Source of the DNA: UBA1081 sp045535305
Lineage (GTDB): Bacteria > Bacillota > Clostridia > Oscillospirales > Acutalibacteraceae
Direction of reading: 5' to 3'
Assembly: GCA_045535305.1 (NCBI GenBank)
Contig: JAZSLJ010000073.1
Location: 194,096-258,095, forward strand
DNA length: 64,000 nt
The notes beneath the pieces are model-generated. The model made no database searches, was not told the origin of the DNA, and saw only the letters and a program-made list of their open reading frames with translations. Positions 8,475-18,328 of the stretch are shown here, piece after piece (position 1 is the first letter of the stretch; each line of letters opens with the position of its first letter). The position numbers and the translations under genes are program-made.

Positions 8475-11024
8475 TTACCCCTTTGCATCGTACCATGTTT
8501 TTCCGATATGAGCATCAACTGACATTTTTACACTCATTTCAACAGCGTTTTCCATTTCTTCTTTTAATATCTGCATAGCTTTTTCAGCTTCACTTTCGGG
8601 AGATTCTATAATCAATTCGTCGTGCACCTGCATGATAAGTTTTGACTGCATATTTTCTTTTTTCAGTCTGTCGAATACTCTTATCATAGCAATCTTAATA
8701 ATATCTGCGGCAGTACCCTGAATCGGCATATTTCTTGCTACCCTTTCACCGAATGAGCGCTGAATTGCGTTTGATGCGTTAATCTCGGGTAAATAGCGTC
8801 TGCGGTTGAAAAGTGTTGTTACATAACCGTATTCTTTAGCCTGTTCAACAATTTTTTCCATATACTTTTCTACGCCGGAATAATGTGCAAGATAATTTTC
8901 TATATATTTTTTTGCTTCATAAACAGCAACACCGATATCTTTACTGAGGGAAAATGCTCCTATTCCGTATACGATGCCGAAATTAACTGCTTTTGCTCTG
9001 CTTCGCATAAGTGGCGTAACCATTTCAGTGGGCATATTAAATACCTGTGAAGCTGTAATTGTGTGAATATCATCACCGTTATTGAATGCATCAGTCATAT
9101 TTCTATCTTCTGAAATGGCAGCAAGTACACGCAGTTCAATCTGAGAATAGTCCGCGTCAATTAGGACATTACCCTCATCACTTGTAAAAAATCTTCTTAA
9201 TTCTCTGCCTAATTCACTACGCACGGGAATATTCTGAAGATTCGGCTCGGTTGAAGACAGTCTGCCGGTTCTTGTTTCTGTTTGCTGAAAGGTGGAGTGA
9301 ATTCTTCCGTCAGCAGATACAACTTTTAATAACCCGTCGCAATAGGTTGATTTAAGCTTCTGTATTGTTCTGTATTCAAGTATTGCGGGGATGATCGGAT
9401 GTTCATCATAAAGGCTTTCAAGCACCTCTGCATTGGTGGAGTAGCCTGTTTTGGTCTTTTTTTTGCAAGGTAATTTGAGTTTTTCAAAAAGCACAACGCC
9501 TAATTGTTTTGGTGAATTAAGATTGAATTCACCTTCTGCATAGGCGTAAATTGTGTTGACGAGTACGCTGATTTTTTCTTCAAGCATAACACCGTAATTG
9601 TATATGCCCTGAAAATCCACTTTGAAGCCGTAATACTCCATTGATGCAAGAACTAAAGAAAGCGGAATTTCAATTTCGTAAAGAAGTTGTTCCTCTCCGT
9701 TTTCCTTTATTGCATCGCTGAGTTTTTTTGTAAGAGCTTTAAGTATGGCACAAGCGCGGATGTTATCATCTTGTGTTTCAATATCTACAGAACATCTGAA
9801 ACTGTCAGCAAGTGTGCCTATTGAATAGTCCGATGCATTCGGGTTTAACAGATAACCTGCAAGAAGAACATCAAATGCAATATTTTCAACATTATAACCG
9901 TTTTTTATTGCATTTGTGTAAAGCGATTTTGCATCTGTTGTGTATTTTTTAATTTTATTGTCGGCAAGAATATCAATTATATCAGAAAAGTTTACTGCTG
10001 AAACAGCGTTATCAATATTTATATATGCTGTGGTAAAATCTTCATCGGCTATAAAAAATAATTCACCGCTTTTATATACAGATGATATTATTTCTTCTGC
10101 TGTTTTTTCAGTAACAGTATATTTCTCTGTTGTAACAGCACTGTTAGTAACAACAACATCCTTTAGATTAAGTTTATCAATAAATTTAATCATTTCCAAT
10201 TCTGTCAAAATCGACTTTGCTGATTGCTTGTCCATTTCTGCAGGAATGTAAGTACTGAAATCAGTATTTATCGGTGCATCTGTTCTGATTGTGCCGAGAG
10301 TGTGGCTTATGAATGCTGATTCTTTGCCGTTTGTAAGTTTATTTCTTACGCTGTTCGTTACTTCGATTGTATCAAGATACTCATATATATAATCAATAGA
10401 ACCGTATTTTTTTATGAGATCCGTTGCGGTCTTTTCGCCTATGCCTGCCACTCCGGGTATGTTGTCGGACGAGTCGCCCATAAGAGCTTTTACCTCAATA
10501 AGTTTTAAAGGTTCAACACCTTTGTCCTCAACGATTTTTTCGGTATTATATACGATTGTTTCTGTTTTTCCTGCTTTGGGTGCGGCGAGAAGTACGCATA
10601 CATTATTATCAACAAGTTGTAATGAATCTCTGTCGCCTGTTGCGATGTAACATTTATCACCGTCAGTACAGCTTTTTGCAAGAGTGCCGATAATATCATC
10701 AGCTTCCCAACCTGCACACTCAATCAATTTGTATCCGAGTGCCCTGAGTAAATTTTTAAGAACAGGCATTTGCTGTGCAAGTTCTTCAGGCATACCTTTA
10801 CGGTTTCCTTTGTATTCACCGTATAATTCATGTCTGAATGTAGGTGCTTTAACATCAAATGCGATAGCTACTGCATCAGGTGAATAATTTTCTCTGAGTG
10901 AAAAAAGAATATTCATAAAGCCGTAAATGCCGTTGGTAAACTGACCGTCTTTCGTTGAAAGCAGTTTGATACCGTAAAAAGCTCTGTTTATAATACTGTT
11001 ACCGTCAAGAACAAGTAATTTCAT
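8475..11024 (-). CDS. polA: DNA polymerase I
   Basis: It fills gaps and removes RNA primers. The 849-residue protein has the full three-part order. A 5'-nuclease domain (1-290; LVLDGNSIINRAFYG, GDSSDNIPGV) comes first. A 3'-5' exonuclease fold in the middle appears dead: the DxE motif reads ADEDF and the later aspartates of Exo II and III are missing (KKYTTDAKSLY, SDYSIGTLA). A polymerase domain follows with motif A DYSQIELRVLA, motif B RSRAKAVNFGIVYG and motif C QVHDELI. Loss of proofreading is typical of Gram-positive Pol I. It heads the polA-phosphatase/RimI-tsaD operon; a TATAAT-like -10 is at 11074-11069. Confidence 0.96.
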   Translation of the reverse strand: MKLLVLDGNSIINRAFYGIKLLSTKDGQFTNGIYGFMNILFSLRENYSPDAVAIAFDVKAPTFRHELYGEYKGNRKGMPEELAQQMPVLKNLLRALGYKLIECAGWEADDIIGTLAKSCTDGDKCYIATGDRDSLQLVDNNVCVLLAAPKAGKTETIVYNTEKIVEDKGVEPLKLIEVKALMGDSSDNIPGVAGIGEKTATDLIKKYGSIDYIYEYLDTIEVTNSVRNKLTNGKESAFISHTLGTIRTDAPINTDFSTYIPAEMDKQSAKSILTELEMIKFIDKLNLKDVVVTNSAVTTEKYTVTEKTAEEIISSVYKSGELFFIADEDFTTAYINIDNAVSAVNFSDIIDILADNKIKKYTTDAKSLYTNAIKNGYNVENIAFDVLLAGYLLNPNASDYSIGTLADSFRCSVDIETQDDNIRACAILKALTKKLSDAIKENGEEQLLYEIEIPLSLVLASMEYYGFKVDFQGIYNYGVMLEEKISVLVNTIYAYAEGEFNLNSPKQLGVVLFEKLKLPCKKKTKTGYSTNAEVLESLYDEHPIIPAILEYRTIQKLKSTYCDGLLKVVSADGRIHSTFQQTETRTGRLSSTEPNLQNIPVRSELGRELRRFFTSDEGNVLIDADYSQIELRVLAAISEDRNMTDAFNNGDDIHTITASQVFNMPTEMVTPLMRSRAKAVNFGIVYGIGAFSLSKDIGVAVYEAKKYIENYLAHYSGVEKYMEKIVEQAKEYGYVTTLFNRRRYLPEINASNAIQRSFGERVARNMPIQGTAADIIKIAMIRVFDRLKKENMQSKLIMQVHDELIIESPESEAEKAMQILKEEMENAVEMSVKMSVDAHIGKTWYDAKG

Positions 11025-11152
11025 ATATATTCTGCCTTTCAGTTTGCTGATTTAAATACATTTTAAATATTATACCATATTTTTTGAAAAAAGTAATGCA
11101 ATTTACGAAAAAATATGATAAAATATTTTTAAATTTAATGATTGGACTGTAA

Positions 11153-12121
11153 ATGATGAAAATCGGTAATGTTGAAATAGAAAAAACTGCCGCTCTTGCT
11201 CCTATGGCAGGCGTTGCAGATAAAACATTCAGAGAATTATGCAAAAGTTTCGGTGCGGCGTATACGGTAAGTGAAATGGTAAGCGCAAAAGGTGTTACAA
11301 TGGGCGACAGAAAATCCGGTGAGCTTATGACTGTTTCTGATACGGAGCATCCTGTTGCTATACAGATATTCGGTACAGAACCGCAGACAATGGCTCAGGC
11401 CGCTGTTTCTGCTTTGCAAATGAATGCAGATATTATTGATATCAATATGGGGTGTCCTGCTCCAAAAATCATTAAAGGCGGTGCCGGAAGTGCACTTATG
11501 AAGACGCCAGAGCTTGCGGGCAGGATTATAAAAGCAGTTTCATCGGCGGTAAATGTACCTGTTACTGTTAAAATTCGAAGCGGATGGGATTCTGAGCATA
11601 TTAATGCTGTTGAAATGGCGAAAATTGCAGAAGATAACGGTGCTGCTGCAGTAACGGTTCACGGAAGAACTAAAGAACAGATGTATGCTCCGAGTGTTAA
11701 TATTGATATAATAAGACAAGTGAAAGATGCAGTGTCTATTCCCGTAATAGGAAACGGTGATATTATTGATTTTGCTTCCGCAACAAAAATGTATGAAGAA
11801 ACTAACTGTGATCTGATTATGGTAGGACGAGGTGCTTTGGGATGCCCGTGGATATTTCAACAGATATCCGCATATCTTAAATCGGGAGCTGTTATACCTG
11901 AACCGCCTGTAGCTCAAAAAATGCTTATAATGTTAAAGCATATTGAAAGTCTTTGCGATGAACGCGGTGTACGGAACGGAATGTGTGAGGCAAGAAAACA
12001 CGCACTGTGGTACACAAAAGGTTTACGAGGTGCCGCAGAATACCGAAGAAAATTATCGTTAATTGAAAACATAGACGAATTAAAAGAAATTGCATTCCGG
12101 ATTGTTAAAGATAATGAATAA
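11153..12121 (+). CDS. dusB: tRNA-dihydrouridine synthase
   Basis: This FMN-dependent enzyme reduces specific uridines in the tRNA D-loop. The 322-residue TIM barrel shows LAPMAGVADKTFRELC at the N-terminus, the catalytic cysteine in INMGCPAPKIIKGGAGSAL, VKIRSGWD, VTVHGRTKEQMY, VIGNGDI and the FMN phosphate site MVGRGALGCPWIF. The C-terminal helical domain is present. The product is of DusB type, the usual single Dus of Firmicutes. The ribosome binding site is weak (GGACTG). It diverges from polA and ends at a shared terminator. Confidence 0.92.
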   Translation: MMKIGNVEIEKTAALAPMAGVADKTFRELCKSFGAAYTVSEMVSAKGVTMGDRKSGELMTVSDTEHPVAIQIFGTEPQTMAQAAVSALQMNADIIDINMGCPAPKIIKGGAGSALMKTPELAGRIIKAVSSAVNVPVTVKIRSGWDSEHINAVEMAKIAEDNGAAAVTVHGRTKEQMYAPSVNIDIIRQVKDAVSIPVIGNGDIIDFASATKMYEETNCDLIMVGRGALGCPWIFQQISAYLKSGAVIPEPPVAQKMLIMLKHIESLCDERGVRNGMCEARKHALWYTKGLRGAAEYRRKLSLIENIDELKEIAFRIVKDNE

Positions 12122-12124
12122 AAA

Positions 12125-12155
12125 AACAGCCGATACTTATGTATCGACTGTTTTT
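12125..12155. terminator. Bidirectional terminator between dusB and the symporter
   Basis: ACAGCCGATAC-TTAT-GTATCGACTGT (12125-12150, one mismatch) has T6 on the plus side and A-rich sequence on the other, so it can serve the two convergent genes. Confidence 0.8.
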
Positions 12156-12159
12156 TATA

Positions 12160-13644
12160 TTATTCAGTTGTAACGTTTTCTGTTTGTTTTCTTGCTGCAA
12201 TTTCAGCAACCATCTGCTGCTGTTTCTTTTCTGTTATAGAATAGAAAAGCATGGGAATGATTGTACCTATCATGCTGATTGCACAGGAAAGGATAAGAAC
12301 ATTCCAGAGAACAGACGGGCCGTCAGGATTTGTGAATGCGCTTTCAATCGGCTTTGAAGGATCGATGCCTGCCCAGCTATATGACATAACACCAACAAAG
12401 GCACCAACAGCCATACCGATTTTATTTATAAGTGTCTGCATAGCAAAACAGATACCTTCAGCGCGCTCACCTGTTTTCCATTCAAGATATTCAACAGTAT
12501 CACCGATCATTGCATATGTGATAATGTTGTTAACACCCTGAGGAATACCAAGGAGTACAAGACCGATAGCACATACAATAAGCTTCCAAGGTGCATCGTA
12601 GCCAACAAAATACATTACAAATGTAACGACCGCACCGAGTATATGTACAGCTATGTAAGCCCATTTTTTTGTAAATTTCTTTGACATCCAGGGAACAAGG
12701 ATTGAAGCTACAAGTCCTCCGGGAACAACAAGCATTGTAATAAGGCTGTACCATCCTTCATTCTGAAGAACATACTTTGCAAAATAAAGACCGCCGGTGT
12801 ATGTATATACGGTTCTTGCTCCGCCAAGAATACCGGAAAGAACAATTAAAAGGAGTTCTTTATTTTTGAATAATAATTTAAGGTTGTGTCCGAGTGAAGG
12901 AGGCGTGTCTGTTGATGTGAATCTTTCCTTAGTATTATTAAACCCGTAATAGAACATAGGAATAGCAGCAACAACACATACAACTGCACAAATAAAATAT
13001 GTCCACTTCAGTTTTTCAGGGTCATTATATTTTTTGTTAACGGCATCTGTAATAATGGGTACAATAACAGTAACGATACCTGCACCGAGTGTGCAAAGAA
13101 GACGTGTAATTGTAAGCATATTGCCGCGAACATTGGTGTCGTTTGTAAGACAAGTTGATAAGCCCCAATAAGGAACATCAGCAACTGTATATACCATTGA
13201 CCAGATAACATATACTACTGAAACTATTACAAATGTTCTGAGTGTTCCTGCTTCAAGGAAGGGGTTGAAGCATATAATTGTCATAATTGCAATAGGAATA
13301 GCCATCCATTTAAGATAAGGACGGCATTTGCCCCACTTTGTACGTGTTTTGTCAACGATTGAACCCATTATTGGGTCATTAAAAGCATCAAAAACTCGTG
13401 TAGCAAGCATAAGAAAAGCAACTGCAGTTGCACCTGATATTGCGCCGAAAATGCTGTTTTCGCCAACACTGCCAAACAGCAGAGCATCAGTTAAAAATAC
13501 CGTCAGATAAGAACCTATAATTGTACATACAAGATTCTGACCGAAGCCTGCAATACCGTAAGATACGGCTTCTTTTGGTTGTACACCTTCTCCCGGTGTT
13601 GTTCCGTAAAGCTTGTGAAGCAACGGAATTTCATTAAGTTTCAT
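12160..13644 (-). CDS. MFS sugar:cation symporter (GPH family)
   Basis: An integral membrane protein of 494 residues with about 12 hydrophobic segments, of the glycoside-pentoside-hexuronide:cation symporter family (MelB/XylP-like). Family marks are the early YGIAGFGQNLVCTIIGSYLTVF helix, RVFDAFNDPIMGSIVDKTRTKWGKCRPYLKW (the D-P-x-x-G and RT-KWGK(C/F)RP signature) and a central cytoplasmic loop. It imports a sugar or glycoside with Na+ or H+. No glycosidase is adjacent, so the substrate is unknown. An in-frame TTG at 13665 overlaps the ribosome binding site (AAGGTG); the ATG at 13644 was chosen. Confidence 0.9.
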   Translation of the reverse strand: MKLNEIPLLHKLYGTTPGEGVQPKEAVSYGIAGFGQNLVCTIIGSYLTVFLTDALLFGSVGENSIFGAISGATAVAFLMLATRVFDAFNDPIMGSIVDKTRTKWGKCRPYLKWMAIPIAIMTIICFNPFLEAGTLRTFVIVSVVYVIWSMVYTVADVPYWGLSTCLTNDTNVRGNMLTITRLLCTLGAGIVTVIVPIITDAVNKKYNDPEKLKWTYFICAVVCVVAAIPMFYYGFNNTKERFTSTDTPPSLGHNLKLLFKNKELLLIVLSGILGGARTVYTYTGGLYFAKYVLQNEGWYSLITMLVVPGGLVASILVPWMSKKFTKKWAYIAVHILGAVVTFVMYFVGYDAPWKLIVCAIGLVLLGIPQGVNNIITYAMIGDTVEYLEWKTGERAEGICFAMQTLINKIGMAVGAFVGVMSYSWAGIDPSKPIESAFTNPDGPSVLWNVLILSCAISMIGTIIPMLFYSITEKKQQQMVAEIAARKQTENVTTE

Positions 13645-13791
13645 TTTTATCACCTTGTCTTTCAATGATTATTGAAATAATTTTAACACAATCATTAAAG
13701 AAATACAACACTTTATTGAAAAAATTGTTATATGTTGATTAAGTAATTTTTTTGAGGATAAAAAAATGTTTTATAAATTTTTGATTTGGTA

Positions 13792-13820
13792 TTGCTTTTA
13801 TAAAAAAAATATATTATAAT
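13792..13820 (+). promoter_or_regulatory. Promoter of the SRP RNA gene
   Basis: TTGCTT (13792-13797), a 17-bp spacer and TATAAT (13815-13820) predict transcription starting near 13827, just before the 5' arm of the SRP RNA. Confidence 0.75.
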
Positions 13821-13826
13821 AACATT

Positions 13827-13982
13827 CGGAATTAGAGTCCGATTTCAGTCATGCGGCGTGTTGGTCCTGTGCGACGGAGCGCTGTGAACCATGTCAGGCG
13901 GGGAACCGAGCAGCATTAAGCGGTATGCCCGTGCGATACAGTTCGCCTGCTCGCCGTATGACCGAGGTCAGACTCTTTTTTT
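13827..13982 (+). ncRNA. ffs: Signal recognition particle RNA (4.5S/scRNA)
   Basis: The RNA scaffold of the signal recognition particle. The apical domain carries the conserved Ffh-binding symmetric and asymmetric loops, in GTCAGG (13893-13898), the GGGGAACCGAGCAGC block and the partner strand GCCCGTGCGATAC. The 5' and 3' arms pair over the whole length (GAGTC 13835-13839 with GACTC 13971-13975; the CAGTCATGCGGCG block with CGCCGTATGACCG). A T-run at 13975-13982 ends the transcript. The promoter is at 13792-13820. The position just before dnaX is conserved in Firmicutes. The exact ends are estimates. Confidence 0.9.
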
Positions 13983-14004
13983 ATTACACTTAGGAGTTAT
14001 AAAA

Positions 14005-15726
14005 TTGTATAGAGTTTTATACAGAAAATGGCGTCCGCAGACATTTAAAGATGTTTCCGGTCAGCCTCATATTACAGAAACTCTGATGAATGAAGTCAGA
14101 GAATCAAGACTTGCTCATGCCTACCTGTTTACAGGGTCAAGAGGTACGGGCAAAACTTCATGTGCAAAGATACTTTCAAAAGCCATAAACTGTTTACATC
14201 CCGTTGACGGGAATCCGTGTAATGAATGTGATATTTGTTTAGGAATTGACAACGGTTCTGTTCTTGATGTTGTGGAAATTGACGCCGCAAGTAACAGAGG
14301 TATTGATGATATCCGTGCTTTGCGTGAAGAATCCGCTTTCACACCTGCTCAAGCAAAATTCAGGGTTTACATTATTGATGAGGTTCATATGTTAACCATT
14401 GAAGCGTTTAATGCATTACTTAAAACACTTGAAGAGCCTCCTGCACATATTGTATTCATTCTTGCAACGACAGAGGTTCAGAAATTACCCTCTACTATTC
14501 TTTCAAGATGTCAGAGATTTGATTTCAGACGAATTTCAGTTGATGCACTTGTTGACAGGCTAAAATATGTTGCACAGCAGGAAAATGTTATTCTTGAAGA
14601 TGACGCAGCCGTTCTGATTGCAAGAATTGCAGATGGCGGTATGCGTGATGCTCTTTCGATATTTGATAGATGCTTAAGTATTTCGGAAAATGTTAATGTT
14701 GATGTTGTTTCGGATGCTGCAGGCATTATGAGTAAAACTCACTTATTTGATTTATCAGATGCATTTGTAAATAAGGATACGGCAAAGGCTCTTGCTATTG
14801 TAGATGAACTTCATAATACATCTTGTGATACTGAACGTCTTTGTACAGAGCTTACCAATCATTTCAGAAGCTTACTTGTTATTAAATCCGTAAAAAAACC
14901 GGAAGAAATACTTGTTTGCACTAATGAGGAGCTTGAGGACTTGCGTTCCCTTGCATTAAAATTCAGTGTTGAAGAGATTCTTTCAATAATGAATATTCTT
15001 TCTGCAGCAATCGCATCAATAAAGGTTACTCAGAACAGACGTATTGAGACGGAAATGGCAATGATAAAGATTTGCTCACCGGAGACATCGGGTGATATTT
15101 CAGCTTTGTATTCAAGAATTGCTCAACTCGAAAAAAAAGTTGCCGAGTTATCAAGCGGAGTGCCGGTTCGTTCAAGTGCTAAGCCTGTCTCCTCTGTTGT
15201 GAATGATGAACCTGAAAAAGAAAAAAGCAAAGAAGATATATTAAGTTCACTCCAATTTGATGATGATACGGATGAATATGATGAAGTAATCCCCGACGAT
15301 CAACCTGTTTTTGATGCTCCGCCATTTGAATATGATTCACAGGAGCAGCCTGTTTTTGATGAGCCGCCTTTTGATTATACATCACAAGAACAACCTGTTT
15401 TTGACGAACCGCAATTTGATGAGCCTCAGTATGAATCACAGGAGCAACCGGTATTTGATCCCGAGCCTGTTCCGCAGAGTTCTGTTGAATCATCTGATAT
15501 AACTTTTAGTGTAAAAACATGGACAAATTGCGTGATTGAGGCAGAACGCACCTGCCCGCCGATTATCGGTCATTTACTTGGCACTCGTGCTGAAATTGTC
15601 GGTCAGTCTGTTGTAATTACAAATTATAAAGCTGTTCTTCCGATGATTTTTCCTATGTGTCAGGTCAAAATTGAAGAAGCTGTAAAAAAAATAACGGGCA
15701 AAGCTCTGTCCGTAAGATTAGGATAA
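14005..15726 (+). CDS. dnaX: DNA polymerase III subunit gamma/tau
   Basis: The clamp-loader ATPase of the replisome, 573 residues. It has Walker A GSRGTGKTSCAK, a zinc module with four cysteines (CLHPVDGNPCNECDIC), Walker B YIIDEVHML, sensor ATTEVQKLPSTILSRCQRFDF, and lid and collar domains. An acidic linker (about residues 425-500) is built of repeats centred on QPVFDEPPFDY, and a C-terminal tau-like domain follows (TWTNCVIEAERTCPPI). The frame is open back into the SRP RNA. However, family members start MYRVLYRKWRP, and a TTG at 14005 with AGGAG upstream gives exactly that, so I start there. It leads dnaX-ybaB-recR. Confidence 0.93.
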   Translation: MYRVLYRKWRPQTFKDVSGQPHITETLMNEVRESRLAHAYLFTGSRGTGKTSCAKILSKAINCLHPVDGNPCNECDICLGIDNGSVLDVVEIDAASNRGIDDIRALREESAFTPAQAKFRVYIIDEVHMLTIEAFNALLKTLEEPPAHIVFILATTEVQKLPSTILSRCQRFDFRRISVDALVDRLKYVAQQENVILEDDAAVLIARIADGGMRDALSIFDRCLSISENVNVDVVSDAAGIMSKTHLFDLSDAFVNKDTAKALAIVDELHNTSCDTERLCTELTNHFRSLLVIKSVKKPEEILVCTNEELEDLRSLALKFSVEEILSIMNILSAAIASIKVTQNRRIETEMAMIKICSPETSGDISALYSRIAQLEKKVAELSSGVPVRSSAKPVSSVVNDEPEKEKSKEDILSSLQFDDDTDEYDEVIPDDQPVFDAPPFEYDSQEQPVFDEPPFDYTSQEQPVFDEPQFDEPQYESQEQPVFDPEPVPQSSVESSDITFSVKTWTNCVIEAERTCPPIIGHLLGTRAEIVGQSVVITNYKAVLPMIFPMCQVKIEEAVKKITGKALSVRLG

Positions 15727-15749
15727 AAAATTTCAGGAGGATATTTTAA

Positions 15750-16091
15750 ATGAAAGCAAGAATTCCAAATGCCAACCAGGGTGGCAACATGATGCAGAAA
15801 ATACAAAAGATGCAGGAAGAAATGGCAAAAACTCAGGCTGCTGTTGAAGAATCAGAATTTACATCTTCTGTTGGCGGCGGAGCTGTTGAAGTTACAGTTA
15901 ACGGAAAACACGAGGTTAAATCAATTAAGATGCAGCCGGAGGTTGTTGATCCCGACGATATTGATATGCTTGAAGATCTGCTGCTTGCAGCTATTAATGA
16001 ATCAATGAGAAAAGCTGACGAAACAATGGAAGCTGAAATGGGTAAACTCACAGGCGGACTTAATATTCCCGGAATGGGCGGTCTTTTCTGA
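15750..16091 (+). CDS. YbaB/EbfC family nucleoid-associated protein
   Basis: A 113-residue, small dimeric DNA-binding protein, almost always encoded between dnaX and recR. The family core is clear: MQKIQKMQEEMAKTQAAVEE helix, VTVNGKHEVKSIKMQPEVVDPDD strand block, and LEDLLLAAINESMRKADE helix, with a Gly-rich tail (GLNIPGMGGLF). A strong GGAGG precedes the ATG. The stop overlaps the ATG of recR by one base. Its role is DNA-binding and possibly replication- or recombination-related; the precise function is not settled for the family. Confidence 0.93.
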   Translation: MKARIPNANQGGNMMQKIQKMQEEMAKTQAAVEESEFTSSVGGGAVEVTVNGKHEVKSIKMQPEVVDPDDIDMLEDLLLAAINESMRKADETMEAEMGKLTGGLNIPGMGGLF

Positions 16092-16690
16092 TGCAATATA
16101 ATGCAATACCTCTACAGAAACTCATTGAACAATTTGAGCGAATGCCGGGTATAGGCAGAAAAACAGCACAAAGGATTGCTTTTTATATTCTCGGTTTACC
16201 GAAGAATGAATCAAAAGCTATCGCAGATTCGATTGTTGATGCGTGTAAGAAGATTCACAAATGTTCTGTTTGTTGCAATTTAACTGAAGATGATGTCTGC
16301 CCTATTTGTAAGAATGATAAGCGTGATCATTCTGTTATTTGTGTTGTTGAAGATTCACAAAGTCTTATTGCTATTGAAAAAACAAAAGAATTTTCGGGCA
16401 TTTATCATGTTTTACACGGTGCTATCTCCCCTCTTGACGGCATCGGTCCAGAACAGCTTACAGTCAAAGAACTTATTGGCAGAATCGGTAGTGATGAAAT
16501 AAAAGAAGTTATTATTGCAACTGATTCCGATATTGAGGGTGAAGCAACGGCTATGTATTTATCAAAACTGATTAAACCTTTTGATATAAAAATTACAAGA
16601 ATAGCTTTTGGTTTGCCTGTCGGAACAGATATTCAATATGCTGATGAGGTTACACTTTCAAGAGCAATAGAAGGCAGAAGAAATATATAA
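16091..16690 (+). CDS. recR: Recombination protein RecR
   Basis: Part of the RecFOR pathway that loads RecA at gaps. The standard length is 199 residues. The N-terminal helix-hairpin-helix (MPGIGRKTAQRIAFYIL), a four-cysteine zinc finger (C-S-V-C ... C-P-I-C), the TOPRIM domain (ICVVEDSQSLIAIEKT ... EVIIATDSDIEGEATAMYL) and the Walker-B-like end (RIAFGLPVGTDIQYADEVTLSRAIEGR) are all present. Its start overlaps the ybaB stop, indicating translational coupling. Confidence 0.96.
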   Translation: MQYNAIPLQKLIEQFERMPGIGRKTAQRIAFYILGLPKNESKAIADSIVDACKKIHKCSVCCNLTEDDVCPICKNDKRDHSVICVVEDSQSLIAIEKTKEFSGIYHVLHGAISPLDGIGPEQLTVKELIGRIGSDEIKEVIIATDSDIEGEATAMYLSKLIKPFDIKITRIAFGLPVGTDIQYADEVTLSRAIEGRRNI

Positions 16691-16704
16691 CGGAGGATTT
16701 TGTT

Positions 16705-18303
16705 ATGGATAAAAAATTTGCAATTACTTATGATATCGGCACTACAGGCGTAAAAACCTGTGTTTTTGAAATTTCCGACACCGTTAAGCTTCTCGGTGCT
16801 GCTTCTCAGGGATATCAGCTTTATGTTTTTCCTGACGGTGGTGCAGAACAAGACCCCGATGAATGGTGGAACGCAATGTGTAATACCACAGAAAAAGCAT
16901 TAGCTAAGGCTGATATTTCTGCTGATAAGATTGACGGTATATCATTCTGCTCACAGATGCAAGGTGTTGTTCTCGTTGATAAAGACGGTAATCATGTTCG
17001 CAGAGCCATGAGTTATATGGATCAGAGAGCAAGAGAAGAACTTAAAAAAGGTATTGCTTACGGATTCCAGATTGCAGGTGCAAATGTTCCTAAGCTTCTT
17101 AAATCATTACAGATAACAGGTGCTGTTGCGGCATCCGTTAAGGACCCTGTATGGAAATATAAATGGGTAGAAGCTCACGAGCCCGAAAACTTTAAAAAAG
17201 TACATAAATGGCTTGACGTTAAGGAATACTTAATTTGCCGTATGACAAGTGAATTCTGTATGACACCCGACTCTGCGTTTGCTACAATGCTTTATGATAT
17301 AAGAAAAGGTAAACAGTGTTGGAGTAAGGAAATGACAGATATGCTCGGTGTTAAATTTGAGCATATGCCTGATATAAAGCCTTGTGATTCAAAAATCGGT
17401 GAACTTACAGAAAAAGCGGCTAATGAATTACATCTTGTTCCCGGTATTGCTGTTTTCGGCGGCGGCGGGGATGCATCACTTATCGGTGTTGGTGCAGGTT
17501 CTGTTGAAATGGGTGATACTCACGTTTACTCCGGTACATCAGGTTGGGTATCAACTGTTGTTGATAAGAGCATAGTTGATGCAAATGCCATGATTGCCGC
17601 TATTGTAGGTGCAGATAAAGGTAAATACAATTACTTTGCAGAGCTTGAAACTGCAGGTAAATGTCTTGAATGGGCAAAGGATCATCTTTGTCTTGATGAG
17701 GTTGGCATTTATCTTAAAAAGGAAAATGTTGCAGAATCATATGAGGCTAAATATACAAGTCTTTATGACTATATGTCAGAAGTAATTGACAAGGTTCCTG
17801 CAGGTGCAAACGGAGTTATTTTTACTCCCTGGCTTCACGGTAACCGCTGTCCGTTTGAAGATCCTAACGCAAGAGGCTCATTCTTTAACATCAGTCTTGA
17901 TACAGGTAAATCAGAGCTGTTGAGAGCAGTTATAGAAGGTGTTTGCTTCCATTTGAAATGGTTTATTGATGTTCAGGAAAAGAAAATAAAGACATCTGAA
18001 AAAATCCGTTTTGTAGGTGGCGGCGCGCTTTCTCAGGTTACTTGTCAGATACTTGCAGATATTACAGGTAAAACTGTAGAGTCTGTTGACAGTCCGCAGA
18101 ATGTTGGTGCTGTTGGCGCCGCAGTTATTGTTGCTTGCGGTCTTGGTATGATTAACAGTGTCAGCGAAGCTAAAAAACTTATACCTGTTATAAAAACATA
18201 TACACCTAATGCTGATAACAGCGCTGTTTATAAAAAACAGTATGAGGTATTTAAAAATCTTTATAAATCAAACAAGGCTAACTTTGCCGCACTTAACGGT
18301 TAA
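16705..18303 (+). CDS. FGGY-family carbohydrate kinase (xylulokinase-like)
   Basis: A 532-residue sugar kinase of the FGGY family: N-terminal ASKHA domain with phosphate loop YDIGTTGVKTCVFEI, DQR segment (MSYMDQRAREE), SAFATMLYDIRKGKWS-like middle region, and C-terminal domain with GGGGDASLIGVGAGSVEMG, THVYSGTSGWVS and the adenosine-binding FVGGGALSQVTCQILADITG. It resembles xylulokinases most, but the substrate among pentuloses and related sugars cannot be fixed from sequence alone. It follows recR by 14 bp with its own CGGAGG, so it may be read through from dnaX. Confidence 0.85.
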   Translation: MDKKFAITYDIGTTGVKTCVFEISDTVKLLGAASQGYQLYVFPDGGAEQDPDEWWNAMCNTTEKALAKADISADKIDGISFCSQMQGVVLVDKDGNHVRRAMSYMDQRAREELKKGIAYGFQIAGANVPKLLKSLQITGAVAASVKDPVWKYKWVEAHEPENFKKVHKWLDVKEYLICRMTSEFCMTPDSAFATMLYDIRKGKQCWSKEMTDMLGVKFEHMPDIKPCDSKIGELTEKAANELHLVPGIAVFGGGGDASLIGVGAGSVEMGDTHVYSGTSGWVSTVVDKSIVDANAMIAAIVGADKGKYNYFAELETAGKCLEWAKDHLCLDEVGIYLKKENVAESYEAKYTSLYDYMSEVIDKVPAGANGVIFTPWLHGNRCPFEDPNARGSFFNISLDTGKSELLRAVIEGVCFHLKWFIDVQEKKIKTSEKIRFVGGGALSQVTCQILADITGKTVESVDSPQNVGAVGAAVIVACGLGMINSVSEAKKLIPVIKTYTPNADNSAVYKKQYEVFKNLYKSNKANFAALNG

Positions 18304-18328
18304 TATAGCCTGAAAGGATAAAACAATA

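Noticed and set aside
13891..14004. Upstream extension of dnaX
   Set aside because: The extension lies inside the SRP RNA and terminator. The family N-terminus (M-YRVLYRKWRP) begins at the TTG at 14005, which has AGGAG in front.
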